From: Hyphomicrobiales bacterium
Lineage (GTDB): Bacteria; Pseudomonadota; Alphaproteobacteria; Parvibaculales; Parvibaculaceae
Length of the DNA stretch: 64,000 nucleotides
Direction: 5' to 3'
Assembly: GCA_016124805.1 (NCBI GenBank)
Contig: WGND01000003.1
Coordinates: forward strand, 248,001 to 312,000
Positions 29,029 through 40,408 of this stretch are shown here, piece after piece (position 1 is the stretch's first letter; each line of letters begins with the position of its first letter). A model generated the notes under the pieces. The model was not told where the DNA came from and ran no database searches. It saw only the letters and a list, made by a program, of their open reading frames with translations. The translations under genes were made by a program, and so were the position numbers.

Positions 29029-29961
29029 TCACCCGGCGATATTCAGGCTCATGGCTGTGTTCAGGGTGTGGAGAATGCGGCTGCGCAGCCATTTGTGACT
29101 TTGATCGTCATCGTAGGTCTTTGACCAGACGAGAGAGCTCTTGATCCGCGGCAAGGTGATCGGAGCCTTGAGGATTGTGAGCGCGTGATCGCGCATATGG
29201 CGCTGGATGAAACCCAGGCCGGTGATCGCCACGAGGTCGGTGACTTCCACAATGGAGGGGATGATGCTGACATCAGGCATGATGCAGGCGACATTTCGTT
29301 CAATGCCATTTTTACGGAGGGCATTGTCGATGAGTGTGCGGGCTGTATGATTTTCCGACGTAACAACATATCGAAAGTCTTGCAGCATCTCCCTGGTGAT
29401 GGGCTTTGAGAGTGCTGGATGGCCGTTTCTCACTGTAAAGACCAGAGGTTCATCGACCAGCGGCTTATGGCTCATTGTCCCGTCCAGATAGGCGGCGGGA
29501 ATAAAAGCAGTTTCGATTGAACCGTTGCGGATGTCGTTCAGGAGTGTTGTCGCGTCAATACTTTGGAGAACCATTTCAAGTTTCGCGTTTGGTGCTTCCT
29601 GTTCAAACAGATAGGCAAGGGCAGGTGTCAGCAGTGCCCGATAAAGATCGTTGAAGCCGACGCGGAAATGTCGTGTCGATGTTTCTGGGTCGAATTGACG
29701 TACGGTCGTCAGAATGCCCTCGACGGAGGCCAGCGCATGAGCAATCGGCAATGCGAGTGCGGTGGCCACGCGTGTCGGCTTCATGGTGTTGTCTGAACGA
29801 AAGAACAGGGCGTCGCCGGTAAAGTCGCGCAGGCGGCGCAATGCGTTGCTGACAGCTGGTTGCGATAGGCCAAGCTTTTGTCCTGCCGCGCCGATGCTGC
29901 GCTCGCGGTAGATCGCATCAAATACGAGAAGTAAATTGAGATCTAGTTCACGAATGTTCAC
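29029..29961 (-). CDS. LysR-family transcriptional regulator
   Basis: 310 residues. The winged helix-turn-helix spans about 1-65 (LDLNLLLVFDAIYRERSIGAAGQKLGLSQPAVSNALRRLRD), followed by a periplasmic-binding-like co-inducer domain. The sequence resembles the NodD/SyrM/NahR branch, which often responds to aromatic inducers. It is divergent from the autotransporter gene with about 309 bases between starts, so it could control that gene; no other candidate is adjacent. The inducer is unknown. Confidence 0.9.
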   Translation of the reverse strand: MNIRELDLNLLLVFDAIYRERSIGAAGQKLGLSQPAVSNALRRLRDFTGDALFFRSDNTMKPTRVATALALPIAHALASVEGILTTVRQFDPETSTRHFRVGFNDLYRALLTPALAYLFEQEAPNAKLEMVLQSIDATTLLNDIRNGSIETAFIPAAYLDGTMSHKPLVDEPLVFTVRNGHPALSKPITREMLQDFRYVVTSENHTARTLIDNALRKNGIERNVACIMPDVSIIPSIVEVTDLVAITGLGFIQRHMRDHALTILKAPITLPRIKSSLVWSKTYDDDQSHKWLRSRILHTLNTAMSLNIAG

Positions 29962-30270
29962 AGCTCAGATGATTCCTGAAACGCAGCGGGAAGGGGGTGC
30001 AGTCTTTCCATCACGAATAGTAATTATTTCAAATTCATATGTCGCGTTGATTCCCAAATGGATGATGGCTCTTCGCTGAATGAATTGCCGCTTTTCCTTT
30101 GGATTGATGCCAGTCCTGCTTGTTTCAGAACTCTTCATTTGCTGCATTGGGTCTCAGTGGGGCTGTCTCAAATATAGAAACAGCATGAATCCGCAGGCTC
30201 CGCAAGGCACTCCTGCGATAGCGTATTTGCGTGTCCGGTGAATAGTCTGGATGCGGCCAAGAGGGGCATT
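29962..30270. other. Divergent intergenic region, LysR and autotransporter genes
   Basis: No supported gene. The first part is AT-rich. A small hairpin CGCAGG/CCTGCG (about 30191-30217) and a short GCTGT/ACAGC repeat (about 30161-30185) are present. No convincing LysR box or promoter could be fixed. A 60-codon minus-strand frame (29965-30147) has no ribosome site and was not called. Confidence 0.4.
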
Positions 30271-32880
30271 ATGAAATCGGCGAAACGTCAATCGGGTCAC
30301 TTACAGTTTTTGGCCCGGGCAGCTTTATGCGTCCTCTCTGTTCTCGCTGTCGTGCCGTTGACGCAGGCGGCGCGCGCCGCCGATACCGAGATCAGCACCT
30401 CCGTCGGGGCGCAGACCTGGACAGGCGAAAATTTCACGGTGACGGAGACAGGTGAAGTCACCGGTGTCGATACTGACGGTATTGAAGTGACTGCGCCGGG
30501 CAGCGGCACATTGACCAATCGCGGCACGATCACGGCAGACGGCTTCTACAGGGCCATCAACACGTTTGGTGCCTTTGGCGCTCTGGTCAATAGCGGCACG
30601 ATCAGCAGCACCGGCGGCGGGAGTGGTCTTTATGTTGGTGATTCCGACGGGGCGGTCATCACCAACGAGGCCGATGGTGTTATTTCCGGTGGGATAGGTT
30701 TTTCCTATGCAGGCACGGTCATATCAGTTTTCACCAATGCGGGCCTCATTTCCGGTGATAATTATGGAGCATATGCCACCTATGCGACGCAGCCCGGACA
30801 GTCGGGCCTCATGGGCAGCATTGATGAATTCAACAACAGCGGCACCATCACCGGCGGGCAAATCGGCCTTAACCTCGCTAGCAGTTTCATCGGGACATTT
30901 AATAATAGCGGCACTATTTCCGGTGACGACTATGGTATTTTTTTCGGGAAATTCGACACGTTCACCAATGACACCGACGGCATCATCTCCGGTGATGAGG
31001 CACTTTACTCGATTGATTTTGATACATTGATCAATCGCGGCAAAATTATTGGTGGTGAATATGGTGTATTCGCAATCAGTATTGTGCAGTCACATGCGCT
31101 TTTCCAGAATGACGGGCTGATTTCGGGCGACACGGCTTTCCAACTTTCCGGCGACTACGACACTATTCTCAACAACGGGACCATCAGCAGCGACGACACA
31201 GCGCTGTTTTTAAACGGCGGACATGTTGACACGCTGACCAATAATGGATTGATCCGTGGACAAATTTTATTGATCGGCTCCTCGGGTTTTCCGGTAGTCA
31301 CGCCGGACCTGATGATCGACAATTTCACCAATAGCGGCACGATCGAAGGCGACATTCGCGCTATTTATGGTGCGACGCTTACCATCAATGGCGGTGCGGA
31401 CCGGCGCGGCCTGCTGACAGGGCTTGACGGCGCGCAGGGTCTCATCAGAACGAATTATGGTCTGGCTGATCTTCCGCAGTTTGACGTCTACAATGCCGCC
31501 AATCGGGACCTCACTTTTGGCAGCGGCTTGCTGCTTCTCAATGATGTCATTGATGCGGGCGATGCCCATGTGCGGTTTGCCGGTGCCAATGTGCAGATCA
31601 ACAATGCGGTCGCCGTCACCGGCAATGTCGTGATGTCGGCAGGCGGCATGGTTTTCGGCGTCAGCGCGCCAGACACCTATGGTCACTATACCGTCACCGG
31701 CACAGCCGCGCTTGATGCGGGCACCGTCTCGCTTGTGGCGCTTGATGCGCCCGTCTTTCAGGTCGGCCAGACCTATCATGTGCTCAGCGCCGACAGCATG
31801 ACCGCGGGCAGCATCACCACATCCATTGCCGGTTACGACACGTCCTATGCCATTCTCGACATGGGCGGGTCTTATGATTTTGTCGTCTCCGTGGATGGTG
31901 TCGATGCAGCCTATAGTCAGGTGGGTTTCACCACGGGCCAGATGTTGCTCAACGGTTCGGCCCCTGTGATCAGCACCATCGCCACCCATCAGGATGAGCA
32001 GATCGCAGCCCTCGGCGCATCAGGTGTCGCCGCCGGTTCGGCCAGTTTGCAAGGCCGCCTCTGGGGCAAGGTTTTGCGGGCGGATACGGACCGCGAAACA
32101 AATGCGGCCTCTGTTGGCTATGGCACGAAGAGCACAGGCTTTGTTGTTGGCGCAGACATGCCACTTGATGATGAAGCGTTTGAGGCGGGGCTCGCTCTGA
32201 GCTGGTTGCGCGATATCGGCAACAGCGCCGACCGGCTCAACGGTACGGATGCCACCATCGACAATTATCAGGTGACAGCCTATGGCACATGGCGGCCTGC
32301 TGATCGTGTGCGCCTCGACGGGCAGCTTGCCTATGGTCTCGCCCGTGTCGGTCAGCATCGCTATGTGAGCGTCGCGGGTGCCGTTGCTGACGCGGATTAT
32401 GACGGTGACCAGATCGTCGGCGACCTCACGGCGTCCTATGCGATCCCGCTCGGCCCCAAGTCGTCGCTCACGCCTTATGCGGGTCTACGTGCCGTCCGTG
32501 TCACAGCAGACAGCTATCGCGAGCAGGGCGCGGGCATCGCCAATCTCTCGGTCGATGAATTCTCGGCGACTAGTCTCCGCCATGATATCGGTGTCAAGCT
32601 CGCTACCGATGTCAGGAGCGATCAGGGCACGTTCACCCCGACGCTGCGACTGGGCTGGCTGCACGAATATCGTGATACCCCGCTTACAACATCGGGTACA
32701 TTCGGGGTTACGCCCTTCGCTCAAAGTTCAGCCCGTGTGGCGCGTGACGGCCTCGGTGTCGGCCTCGGCGTCGAACTTGCCGTCAGTGACAGTCTTTCCG
32801 TCGGCATTGCCTATGACGGCGAATATCGTTCCGACTATCAGAGCCATACCGGCAGCATCAAAGCCTCGCTCAATTTTTGA
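30271..32880 (+). CDS. Autotransporter (type Va) with repetitive passenger
   Basis: 869 residues from ATG 30271, which has GAGGGG 4 bases upstream; a GTG 33 bases earlier is less likely. The signal peptide runs to about residue 37 (ALCVLSVLAVVPLTQAARA). The passenger (about 40-420) is built of imperfect repeats around N-x-G-x-I-S-G-D, for example NNSGTISGDDYGIFF and TNAGLISGDNYGAYA, consistent with a beta-helix. The C-terminal beta-barrel domain (about 600-869) ends in the typical aromatic residue (SLNF). The passenger should be displayed on the cell surface or released. No protease catalytic motif was recognised, so adhesion or biofilm is a guess. Confidence 0.88.
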   Translation: MKSAKRQSGHLQFLARAALCVLSVLAVVPLTQAARAADTEISTSVGAQTWTGENFTVTETGEVTGVDTDGIEVTAPGSGTLTNRGTITADGFYRAINTFGAFGALVNSGTISSTGGGSGLYVGDSDGAVITNEADGVISGGIGFSYAGTVISVFTNAGLISGDNYGAYATYATQPGQSGLMGSIDEFNNSGTITGGQIGLNLASSFIGTFNNSGTISGDDYGIFFGKFDTFTNDTDGIISGDEALYSIDFDTLINRGKIIGGEYGVFAISIVQSHALFQNDGLISGDTAFQLSGDYDTILNNGTISSDDTALFLNGGHVDTLTNNGLIRGQILLIGSSGFPVVTPDLMIDNFTNSGTIEGDIRAIYGATLTINGGADRRGLLTGLDGAQGLIRTNYGLADLPQFDVYNAANRDLTFGSGLLLLNDVIDAGDAHVRFAGANVQINNAVAVTGNVVMSAGGMVFGVSAPDTYGHYTVTGTAALDAGTVSLVALDAPVFQVGQTYHVLSADSMTAGSITTSIAGYDTSYAILDMGGSYDFVVSVDGVDAAYSQVGFTTGQMLLNGSAPVISTIATHQDEQIAALGASGVAAGSASLQGRLWGKVLRADTDRETNAASVGYGTKSTGFVVGADMPLDDEAFEAGLALSWLRDIGNSADRLNGTDATIDNYQVTAYGTWRPADRVRLDGQLAYGLARVGQHRYVSVAGAVADADYDGDQIVGDLTASYAIPLGPKSSLTPYAGLRAVRVTADSYREQGAGIANLSVDEFSATSLRHDIGVKLATDVRSDQGTFTPTLRLGWLHEYRDTPLTTSGTFGVTPFAQSSARVARDGLGVGLGVELAVSDSLSVGIAYDGEYRSDYQSHTGSIKASLNF

Positions 32881-32917
32881 GCGAGGCGGCTTTGCCGTTA
32901 TTTTTGGATGCTTCTGT

Positions 32918-33763
32918 CTAACACATCGGAATGCGCAAGCCGTCCGGCAGTTTCGTCTTCTCGTCGCCACAGGCCAGCGCCAGTTGCGCGTTTGTCAGGC
33001 CTTTGGCGCGGGTGAAGTCGGCGCCGGAGAGGTTGGCACCTGTGAAATCCACACCATTCAGGGAGGCGTAGCGGAAGATCGCCCCGCGCGCATCAACATC
33101 ACGAAGCTTGAGATTATCAACCCATTCGATGAGGCGCAGATTGGCGCCCATGAGGATGGCACCTGTCAGGTCTGCATTGTGGAGCAGGGCGGCGTCAAGA
33201 CGAGTGTAGGAGAGATTGGCCTTCTTGAGATTGGCGCCCCGCAGATCAATGCCCGAGGCATCGGCACCTGAGAGATTGGCGCCTTCAAGGTTGGCGCGGG
33301 AAAAACGGCCGCCTGTCAAATCGGCACCGGCCAGATTTGCCTGTCGCATGTCCGACCCCTGAAAACTGGCAAGCCGCAGATAGGCCTTTTTGAAATCGGC
33401 CCCTGCCAGCGTGCATTTCCGGCAGGCAATCAGTTTCTTGCCGGACTCAGCCTTCATGCCATTCACAAGCGCGGTGTCCACCGGTGGCAGGGCATCGGGC
33501 GGTGAATCCGGCGCGCGCAGTTCGCCGATGGCTTCCTCTGCCTGTGGCGGCGGCGGAACAATCTCGGCCATGATCGCGGGTGGATCGGTTTTCTGGAGAA
33601 GCGGGGGCAGGATGCTTTCCAGATGCGTCTGGCCGGTCATCACAAGCAAGAGATGAAACAGGAAGGAGACCGCCAGCGTTCCGAGAAAGAGGCGCAAGCC
33701 TGCTTTTTCCGCCGTGTGAAGAGCGGGAATTTCCGACATGGGAGCAGGCACGACAAGCGACAT
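32918..33763 (-). CDS. Membrane-anchored pentapeptide-repeat protein
   Basis: 281 residues. A single hydrophobic segment (about 23-45, LRLFLGTLAVSFLFHLLLVM) is followed by a Pro-rich linker. A pentapeptide-repeat region (about 118-265) has A(D/N)LxG units such as ANLAGADLTGGRFSRANLEGANLSGAD, which fold into a square beta-helix. A CxxC (CRKC, about 113-116) precedes the repeats, and cysteines also occur near the end. The repeat domain probably faces the periplasm. Function unknown; it is not a Qnr-type topoisomerase protector by architecture. Convergent with the autotransporter. The start could be 24 bases further in. Confidence 0.8.
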   Translation of the reverse strand: MSLVVPAPMSEIPALHTAEKAGLRLFLGTLAVSFLFHLLLVMTGQTHLESILPPLLQKTDPPAIMAEIVPPPPQAEEAIGELRAPDSPPDALPPVDTALVNGMKAESGKKLIACRKCTLAGADFKKAYLRLASFQGSDMRQANLAGADLTGGRFSRANLEGANLSGADASGIDLRGANLKKANLSYTRLDAALLHNADLTGAILMGANLRLIEWVDNLKLRDVDARGAIFRYASLNGVDFTGANLSGADFTRAKGLTNAQLALACGDEKTKLPDGLRIPMC

Positions 33764-34077
33764 GATGGTCCGGACAGGTGTTACATTTTCGCTGACAATA
33801 GATCAGCCATTCAGCTCTGTCTCGTCCCGTCATGTCGGGCCGCGAGCCCCTGCGTAAAACCGGCCATAAGTGATTTGGTGGCTTGAATTATGGCGTCAGC
33901 ATAGCTTGCTTGGGGCCGGAGTAGCGGAAATGCGGGCTCATAACGATTGCTCTCCGTATATAAGCTTTCCTTCCTGTCACTGATCCGTTAGAAACTGCCA
34001 AAGCCCCCTGCCGAAAAGCATGGGGGCTTTTGGCTTGTTTGGCCAAATCGGACTCATTTTCCTAAGGCATTGAAATC
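33764..34077 (+). other. purA upstream region with a strong hairpin
   Basis: No gene supported. A hairpin at 33998-34033 pairs CCAAAGCCCCC with GGGGGCTTTTGG around a 13-base loop, 44 bases before purA. It has only a short T-stretch inside its own stem, so it could be a leader element or attenuator rather than a plain terminator. Upstream, TATAAG near 33959-33964 could be a -10 element, but no matching -35 was found. Confidence 0.4.
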
Positions 34078-35370
34078 ATGGCAAATGTGGCAGTGGTCGG
34101 CTCTCAGTGGGGCGACGAGGGCAAGGGCAAGATTGTGGACTGGCTTTCGGAGCGTGCCGATGTCGTGGTGCGCTTTCAGGGCGGCCACAATGCAGGACAC
34201 ACGCTTGTCATTGATGGTGTGACCTACAAGCTCTCCTTGCTGCCGTCAGGCATTGTGCGTCCGGGCAAGCGTTCCATTCTCGGAAATGGCGTGGTGCTCG
34301 ATCCCTGGGCTTTTATCAAGGAAGCTGACGAGATCGCTTCCAAGGGTGTTTCCGTAACGCCGGATAATCTTTCGATTGCTGAAAACGCCGTTCTGATCCT
34401 GCCCGTTCACCGGGAACTTGATGAGATGCGAGAGAGCGCGAATTCGGGTGTGAAGATCGGTACGACCAAGCGTGGCATTGGTCCGGCCTATGAGGACAAA
34501 GCCGGTCGGCGCGCCATCCGCGTTGTCGATCTTGCCGATCCCGACACGCTGACGATTAAAGTCGAGGGTCTGCTGGCGCATCACAATGCATTGCGCCGTG
34601 GCAATGGTCTTGAAGAATTTGAAGTCGCACCACTCGTCGATGCGCTGAAAGACATCGCGCCGCGCATTCTGCCCTTTGTCGCGCCGGTCTGGCGTTTGCT
34701 TGATGAAGCCAAGCGACAGGGTCAACGCATCCTGTTTGAAGGTGCCCAGGGCACCATGCTTGACGTCGATCACGGGACCTATCCCTTTGTCACGTCGTCC
34801 AACACGGTGGCCGGGCAGGCCGCTGCCGGTTCAGGCGTTGGCCCCGCCGCTATCGGCTATGTGCTCGGGATTACCAAGGCCTATACGACACGTGTCGGTG
34901 AGGGCCCGTTTCCGACCGAACTCACCGATGAAGTGGGACAGCGTCTTGGCGAACGCGGCCATGAATTTGGCACTGTCACCGGACGCAAGCGTCGTTGCGG
35001 CTGGTTTGATGCGGTCATGGTCCGTCAGGCGATCAAGACGGGCGGCATTACCGGTATCGCACTGACCAAGCTTGACGTGCTTGACGGGTTTGACGAACTC
35101 AAGGTCTGTGTTGCCTATGAAGTAGATGGCAAGCGTCTGGAACATTTCCCGGCGGGCATGGATGCGCAGAAAAAAGTTACGCCCATATATGAGACGCTTG
35201 AGGGCTGGCATGAGAGCACGCAGGGTGCCCGTTCCTGGGCGCAGCTGCCTGCGGCCGCCGTCAAATATGTACGCTATGTGGAAGAGTTGATTGAGGCGCC
35301 GGTGGCACTGCTGTCGACTTCGCCTGATCGCGAGGACACTATTCTCATGACAGATCCGTTTGAGGACTGA
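34078..35370 (+). CDS. purA: Adenylosuccinate synthetase
   Basis: 430-residue PurA. It joins IMP and aspartate with GTP in AMP synthesis. The N-terminal phosphate loop is [11 protein letters not shown] (8-18), followed by [12 protein letters not shown] with the catalytic His, [37 protein letters not shown] and [12 protein letters not shown]. Length and motifs are standard. It stands alone, with the structured leader upstream. Confidence 0.97.
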   Translation: MANVAVVGSQWGDEGKGKIVDWLSERADVVVRFQGGHNAGHTLVIDGVTYKLSLLPSGIVRPGKRSILGNGVVLDPWAFIKEADEIASKGVSVTPDNLSIAENAVLILPVHRELDEMRESANSGVKIGTTKRGIGPAYEDKAGRRAIRVVDLADPDTLTIKVEGLLAHHNALRRGNGLEEFEVAPLVDALKDIAPRILPFVAPVWRLLDEAKRQGQRILFEGAQGTMLDVDHGTYPFVTSSNTVAGQAAAGSGVGPAAIGYVLGITKAYTTRVGEGPFPTELTDEVGQRLGERGHEFGTVTGRKRRCGWFDAVMVRQAIKTGGITGIALTKLDVLDGFDELKVCVAYEVDGKRLEHFPAGMDAQKKVTPIYETLEGWHESTQGARSWAQLPAAAVKYVRYVEELIEAPVALLSTSPDREDTILMTDPFED

Positions 35371-35566
35371 TTATTGGCCTGTTGACGGACCATATCTGGT
35401 TCTGCTTGCCCATTTTGGTCATATCTGTCGGCAATTTGGGCCGATAGAGCCCTTTTCATTAATGAAAGTAAGTGTTTAAAGCTGCATTGCAGATAGCATT
35501 CTGACTTTTTTGCCATAGACAGCGACGGATCGTTTTCGCCGGTTCGTTAGACATCAATCAGATGAT

Positions 35567-36418
35567 TTGACGGCTGACAGAAGTGACGGGAACGCAGGGG
35601 CTGAAAATTTGCTATTCATTATCGGATCACAAAAATCCGGCACGACATGGTTGAGAAATTGTATTTCTCACCTCATGCCGATATCGCTCAATCAGGAATG
35701 GTACCTGCCTGATCTGTATGATTCTTTCAGCCAGCATGTCGAGAAATACGGCGCTACGCTGGAGGGCGAAGAACGCCAGCAGGCTTTGAGGCAAAGCCTC
35801 GCCGCGGCCTGGAGCGCAATGCTGGATACTGCGACACCGGGCGCACTTGCCGACAAAAGCGCCTATCCTTGTGTGCCCACCCGGGGGCAACCCGTTCGCA
35901 ATGATCTTTATCCCAATGCGGTGCGCATCGCCCGCGACGTGTTCCCTGACAGTCGCGTTGTTGTCATCACACGTGACCCGCGTGCTGTCTGGAATTCATG
36001 GGTCCATTTTAAGCGTGCCATGCGTACGCGTCCCCGTCGTTTCGAGACAATCAAGACATGGATGCGTCGTAAAAATCCGGAATATAACCCGGCTGTCTTT
36101 GCTGCAAACTGGCAGACCCAGAACAGGCAATGGATGGACGACAATCCGGATTCTTTCATCCGTTATGAAGATCTGAAAAAAGATTTCCAGGGGACACTCA
36201 GGCCTGTTCTGGAAGCACTCCGGCTTGATATCTGCCCGGAAACGCTCGCCCATATCGAAGCATGTGAATATGAGATCAGCAAATCCCGGCATCGGCAGCC
36301 GGCCCTTTATCGCAAGGGCACGACTGACGACTGGAAAGAACATCTTTCAGCAATGGAGGTGGATTGTATTGAGCGGGAAGCCCACGATCTTATGGCAGCA
36401 CTGGGTTATATTGAGTAG
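35567..36418 (+). CDS. PAPS-dependent sulfotransferase
   Basis: 283-residue sulfotransferase-domain protein. It transfers sulfate from PAPS to a hydroxyl or amine acceptor. The 5'-phosphosulfate loop IIGSQKSGTTWLRN is at about 18-31. The 3'-phosphate motif VVVITRDPRAVWNSW (R136, S144) follows, with the C-terminal RKGTTDDWKEHL loop near 255-266. The start is TTG 35567 with no recognisable ribosome site, because the PAPS loop lies so near the N-terminus that later ATGs would delete it. The 196 bases before it are AT-rich with a weak 4-bp hairpin plus T-run (35438-35456) that might end purA. The acceptor is unknown, and cysQ, which clears PAP, is 14 kb away. Confidence 0.82.
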   Translation: MTADRSDGNAGAENLLFIIGSQKSGTTWLRNCISHLMPISLNQEWYLPDLYDSFSQHVEKYGATLEGEERQQALRQSLAAAWSAMLDTATPGALADKSAYPCVPTRGQPVRNDLYPNAVRIARDVFPDSRVVVITRDPRAVWNSWVHFKRAMRTRPRRFETIKTWMRRKNPEYNPAVFAANWQTQNRQWMDDNPDSFIRYEDLKKDFQGTLRPVLEALRLDICPETLAHIEACEYEISKSRHRQPALYRKGTTDDWKEHLSAMEVDCIEREAHDLMAALGYIE

Positions 36419-36450
36419 ATCGCTGAGCCTCCGCAAGCTCGGGGCGATGT

Positions 36451-36762
36451 CTAGTCTTTGCCCATCGCTTCTTTTTCCTGGCCGGTGATCGAGCCTTCGG
36501 TGAATAGATATTCCTTCAGCTCCTTGTCGAAATGACCGTCATTGCGACGAATCCATTCCAGCACCATGGCAGCATGTTCGATTTCTTCGTGCGCGTTGTG
36601 CAGCAGGATCGCCTTGAGCTCGGCGTCATCGGTGTCGTCCGCTCGCTGCTGGTACCAGTCAACAGCTTCAAGCTCCTCCATGAGCGAAGAAATGGCATAA
36701 TGCATATGCAGGGTTTTCTTGGACAGTTTCTCGCGCGGGACGTGAAGGCCTTCGCTGGACAT
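36451..36762 (-). CDS. Encapsulated-ferritin-like protein (EncFtn family)
   Basis: 103 residues from ATG 36762, which has AAGGAA 8 bases upstream. The core SLMEELEAVDWYQQRADD followed by HNAHEEIEHAAMVLEWIRR is the EncFtn pattern. The presumed ferroxidase ligands are E32 and E60/H63 with W36. In Rhodospirillum such proteins oxidise iron inside an encapsulin shell and end in a cargo-loading peptide. Here the protein ends GSITGQEKEAMGKD, lacking the usual Gly-Ser-Leu loading tail, and no encapsulin gene is nearby. The frame is open upstream to an ATG at 36864 (MFRFLFG, Pro-rich extension, also with a fair ribosome site), so a longer form is possible. Confidence 0.8.
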   Translation of the reverse strand: MSSEGLHVPREKLSKKTLHMHYAISSLMEELEAVDWYQQRADDTDDAELKAILLHNAHEEIEHAAMVLEWIRRNDGHFDKELKEYLFTEGSITGQEKEAMGKD

Positions 36763-36988
36763 GGCACTTGTTCCTTTTGTTTCTTCAGGTGTAGGGCGGG
36801 GGCTTATCTGGGGCGCGGGCCTGTCAGGCTCAGCCTTTTTTCGACCGAAAAGAAATCTGAACATCTCGAGGCCCCTTTCGTCTTGAAGCCTAGCGCGGAA
36901 ATCAGCTCTTTTCCATGTCTTGGAACAATTCTGAGGTGGAAACCTGCCCGGTGCGAAAACCGGGCAGGCGACCATATCTTACTTGATC

Positions 36989-37408
36989 TTACATGGGTGA
37001 TGCGGCGATCAGGCTACCGATAACCGGCCAGATGACCATGATGGTACCGGCCACACCGATGGCATAGGCGACGGTTCGGATGCCGACCACGGTAATGCCC
37101 AGCACATAGGTGATGGCATGGACGAGGCGCGCATAGAGGAAGATTTCTGCCCCCAGCAGACTCATTTCGGTATGCACATTAGCCAGATGACCAATGATGA
37201 TGAAGAAGCCGAAGATCACGAGATTTTCGAGAAGGTTCATATAGGCGCGGCGTGTGCGTGGCACCCAGCCGGTGGCTGTCGAGGCTTCGTCGCGATTGCT
37301 GATGCCCCAGCCGAGGCCCATTGTCTGGGTATTGCCCGCAGCCGACATGAAGATCAGAACAAGCAGGAGCAGCGTGCTCCATGCCAGAATGGCAAGTTCA
37401 GGTGTCAT
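36989..37408 (-). CDS. MAPEG-family membrane protein 1
   Basis: 139 residues with four hydrophobic segments (about 5-24, 58-76, 84-104, 112-134). The pattern RTRRAYMNLLENLVIFGFFI and ARLVHAITYVLGI matches the MAPEG family (membrane-associated eicosanoid/glutathione metabolism proteins), where an ExxxN/RxxxY-like arrangement holds glutathione. The bacterial role is usually unknown; some are glutathione transferases or peroxidases. It is followed on the same strand by a second MAPEG gene upstream (37492-37908). Confidence 0.82.
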   Translation of the reverse strand: MTPELAILAWSTLLLLVLIFMSAAGNTQTMGLGWGISNRDEASTATGWVPRTRRAYMNLLENLVIFGFFIIIGHLANVHTEMSLLGAEIFLYARLVHAITYVLGITVVGIRTVAYAIGVAGTIMVIWPVIGSLIAASPM

Positions 37409-37491
37409 TGGTTTTCTCCCGGTTCCCCCCCGATTCTCGGGGTTGTCAGAAGAGCCTAAACCTGAATTTCCGACTTTCCCATGACAAATGC

Positions 37492-37908
37492 CTAATTGAT
37501 GAGCATTTCAAAAAGGCTCCGGTTGGCCAGGGGAATCATGCACATGATGATGCCCGCTGTTGCGATGACCCAGGTGAGGGTGCGCAGGCCGGGGGTTCCC
37601 AAGGCATAGGCGGGCAGATAGGCAACGCGGCCCCAGAGATAGAGCTGGGCGCCGAGCTCGCTCCACCATGAGCTGTTGTTGCTGACATATCCCATCAGCA
37701 CGAGGGCTGCGAAAAAAGGGAATGTCTCAAGGTAATTATGCAAGGCCCGCTTCATGCGCGCGGCCTGGCCTTGATGACTGTGGGCCTTGTCGCGGGCACT
37801 GATGGTCCAGGCATTGCCGGCCTGCCAGCGTTGCGTGAGCATGTGGATGGCAAGATGAATGAAGCCGAGCATGACAGCCCAGAACAGCATGGCCAATTCG
37901 ACAGTCAT
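37492..37908 (-). CDS. MAPEG-family membrane protein 2
   Basis: 138 residues, four hydrophobic segments, same architecture as its neighbour (RMKRALHNYLETFPFFAALVLMGY, LWGRVAYLPAYALG, GLRTLTWVIATAGI). The two are about 83 bases apart and in the same direction, so they are probably an old tandem pair sharing a transcript, though they have diverged. Substrate unknown. Confidence 0.82.
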   Translation of the reverse strand: MTVELAMLFWAVMLGFIHLAIHMLTQRWQAGNAWTISARDKAHSHQGQAARMKRALHNYLETFPFFAALVLMGYVSNNSSWWSELGAQLYLWGRVAYLPAYALGTPGLRTLTWVIATAGIIMCMIPLANRSLFEMLIN

Positions 37909-38001
37909 TTCAGGCGCTCCCTTTGTCGTTATCTCACTCTAGCGCAGAATCATCTCTCTGAGGCTCTTTACCTTGACGACTTTGAGAGTCATTGTCGGTT
38001 T

Positions 38002-40019
<2,018 letters not shown>

Positions 40020-40023
40020 TGCC

Positions 40024-40398
40024 ATGACAGATCTTGCCCGCGCCATCCCCGTCCTCGCCTCGCTCAACATCGATGAGAGCCGACGCTTCTACACGGAGAA
40101 GCTCGGCTTTGTTGCCGAGCTATATGGCGACTATCTGATTGTGCGTCGTGACGAGATTGAGCTGCATTTCTGGCTGGCCGATGATCGCATTCATCCTGAA
40201 AATACGTCCTGCTACATCCGTGGCGGGCAGGTGCCTGCGCTTTATGATGACCTCAGCACGCGCGGTATCGGCGTTGATCCGATCGGTCAGGAGCGTCTTT
40301 CAGAATTTGTAGTGCGCCCCTGGGGCATGAAGGAATTCTATGTCTGGGACGTGCATGGCAATCTGCTGAAATTCGGCTGTGCGCCGCAAGAAATCTGA
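40024..40398 (+). CDS. VOC/glyoxalase-fold protein (bleomycin-resistance-like)
   Basis: 124 residues. The start RAIPVLASLNIDESRRFYTEKLGFVAELYGDYLIV matches small vicinal-oxygen-chelate proteins often annotated as bleomycin-resistance-like. The second half ends EFYVWDVHGNLLKFG. It starts 4 bases after thiC and may be translated with it. Binding of a drug is not implied; a metal-dependent or sequestration role is equally possible. Confidence 0.75.
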   Translation: MTDLARAIPVLASLNIDESRRFYTEKLGFVAELYGDYLIVRRDEIELHFWLADDRIHPENTSCYIRGGQVPALYDDLSTRGIGVDPIGQERLSEFVVRPWGMKEFYVWDVHGNLLKFGCAPQEI

Positions 40399-40408
40399 TC
40401 CGGCGCCT

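Noticed and set aside
29965-30147. 60-codon minus-strand open frame upstream of the LysR gene
   Set aside because: No ribosome site or family pattern; lies in the divergent regulatory region.
30271-32000. Repeated short motifs considered as a CRISPR or tandem-repeat array
   Set aside because: The repeats are degenerate, coding and irregularly spaced; they belong to the autotransporter passenger. No CRISPR array or cas gene was seen.
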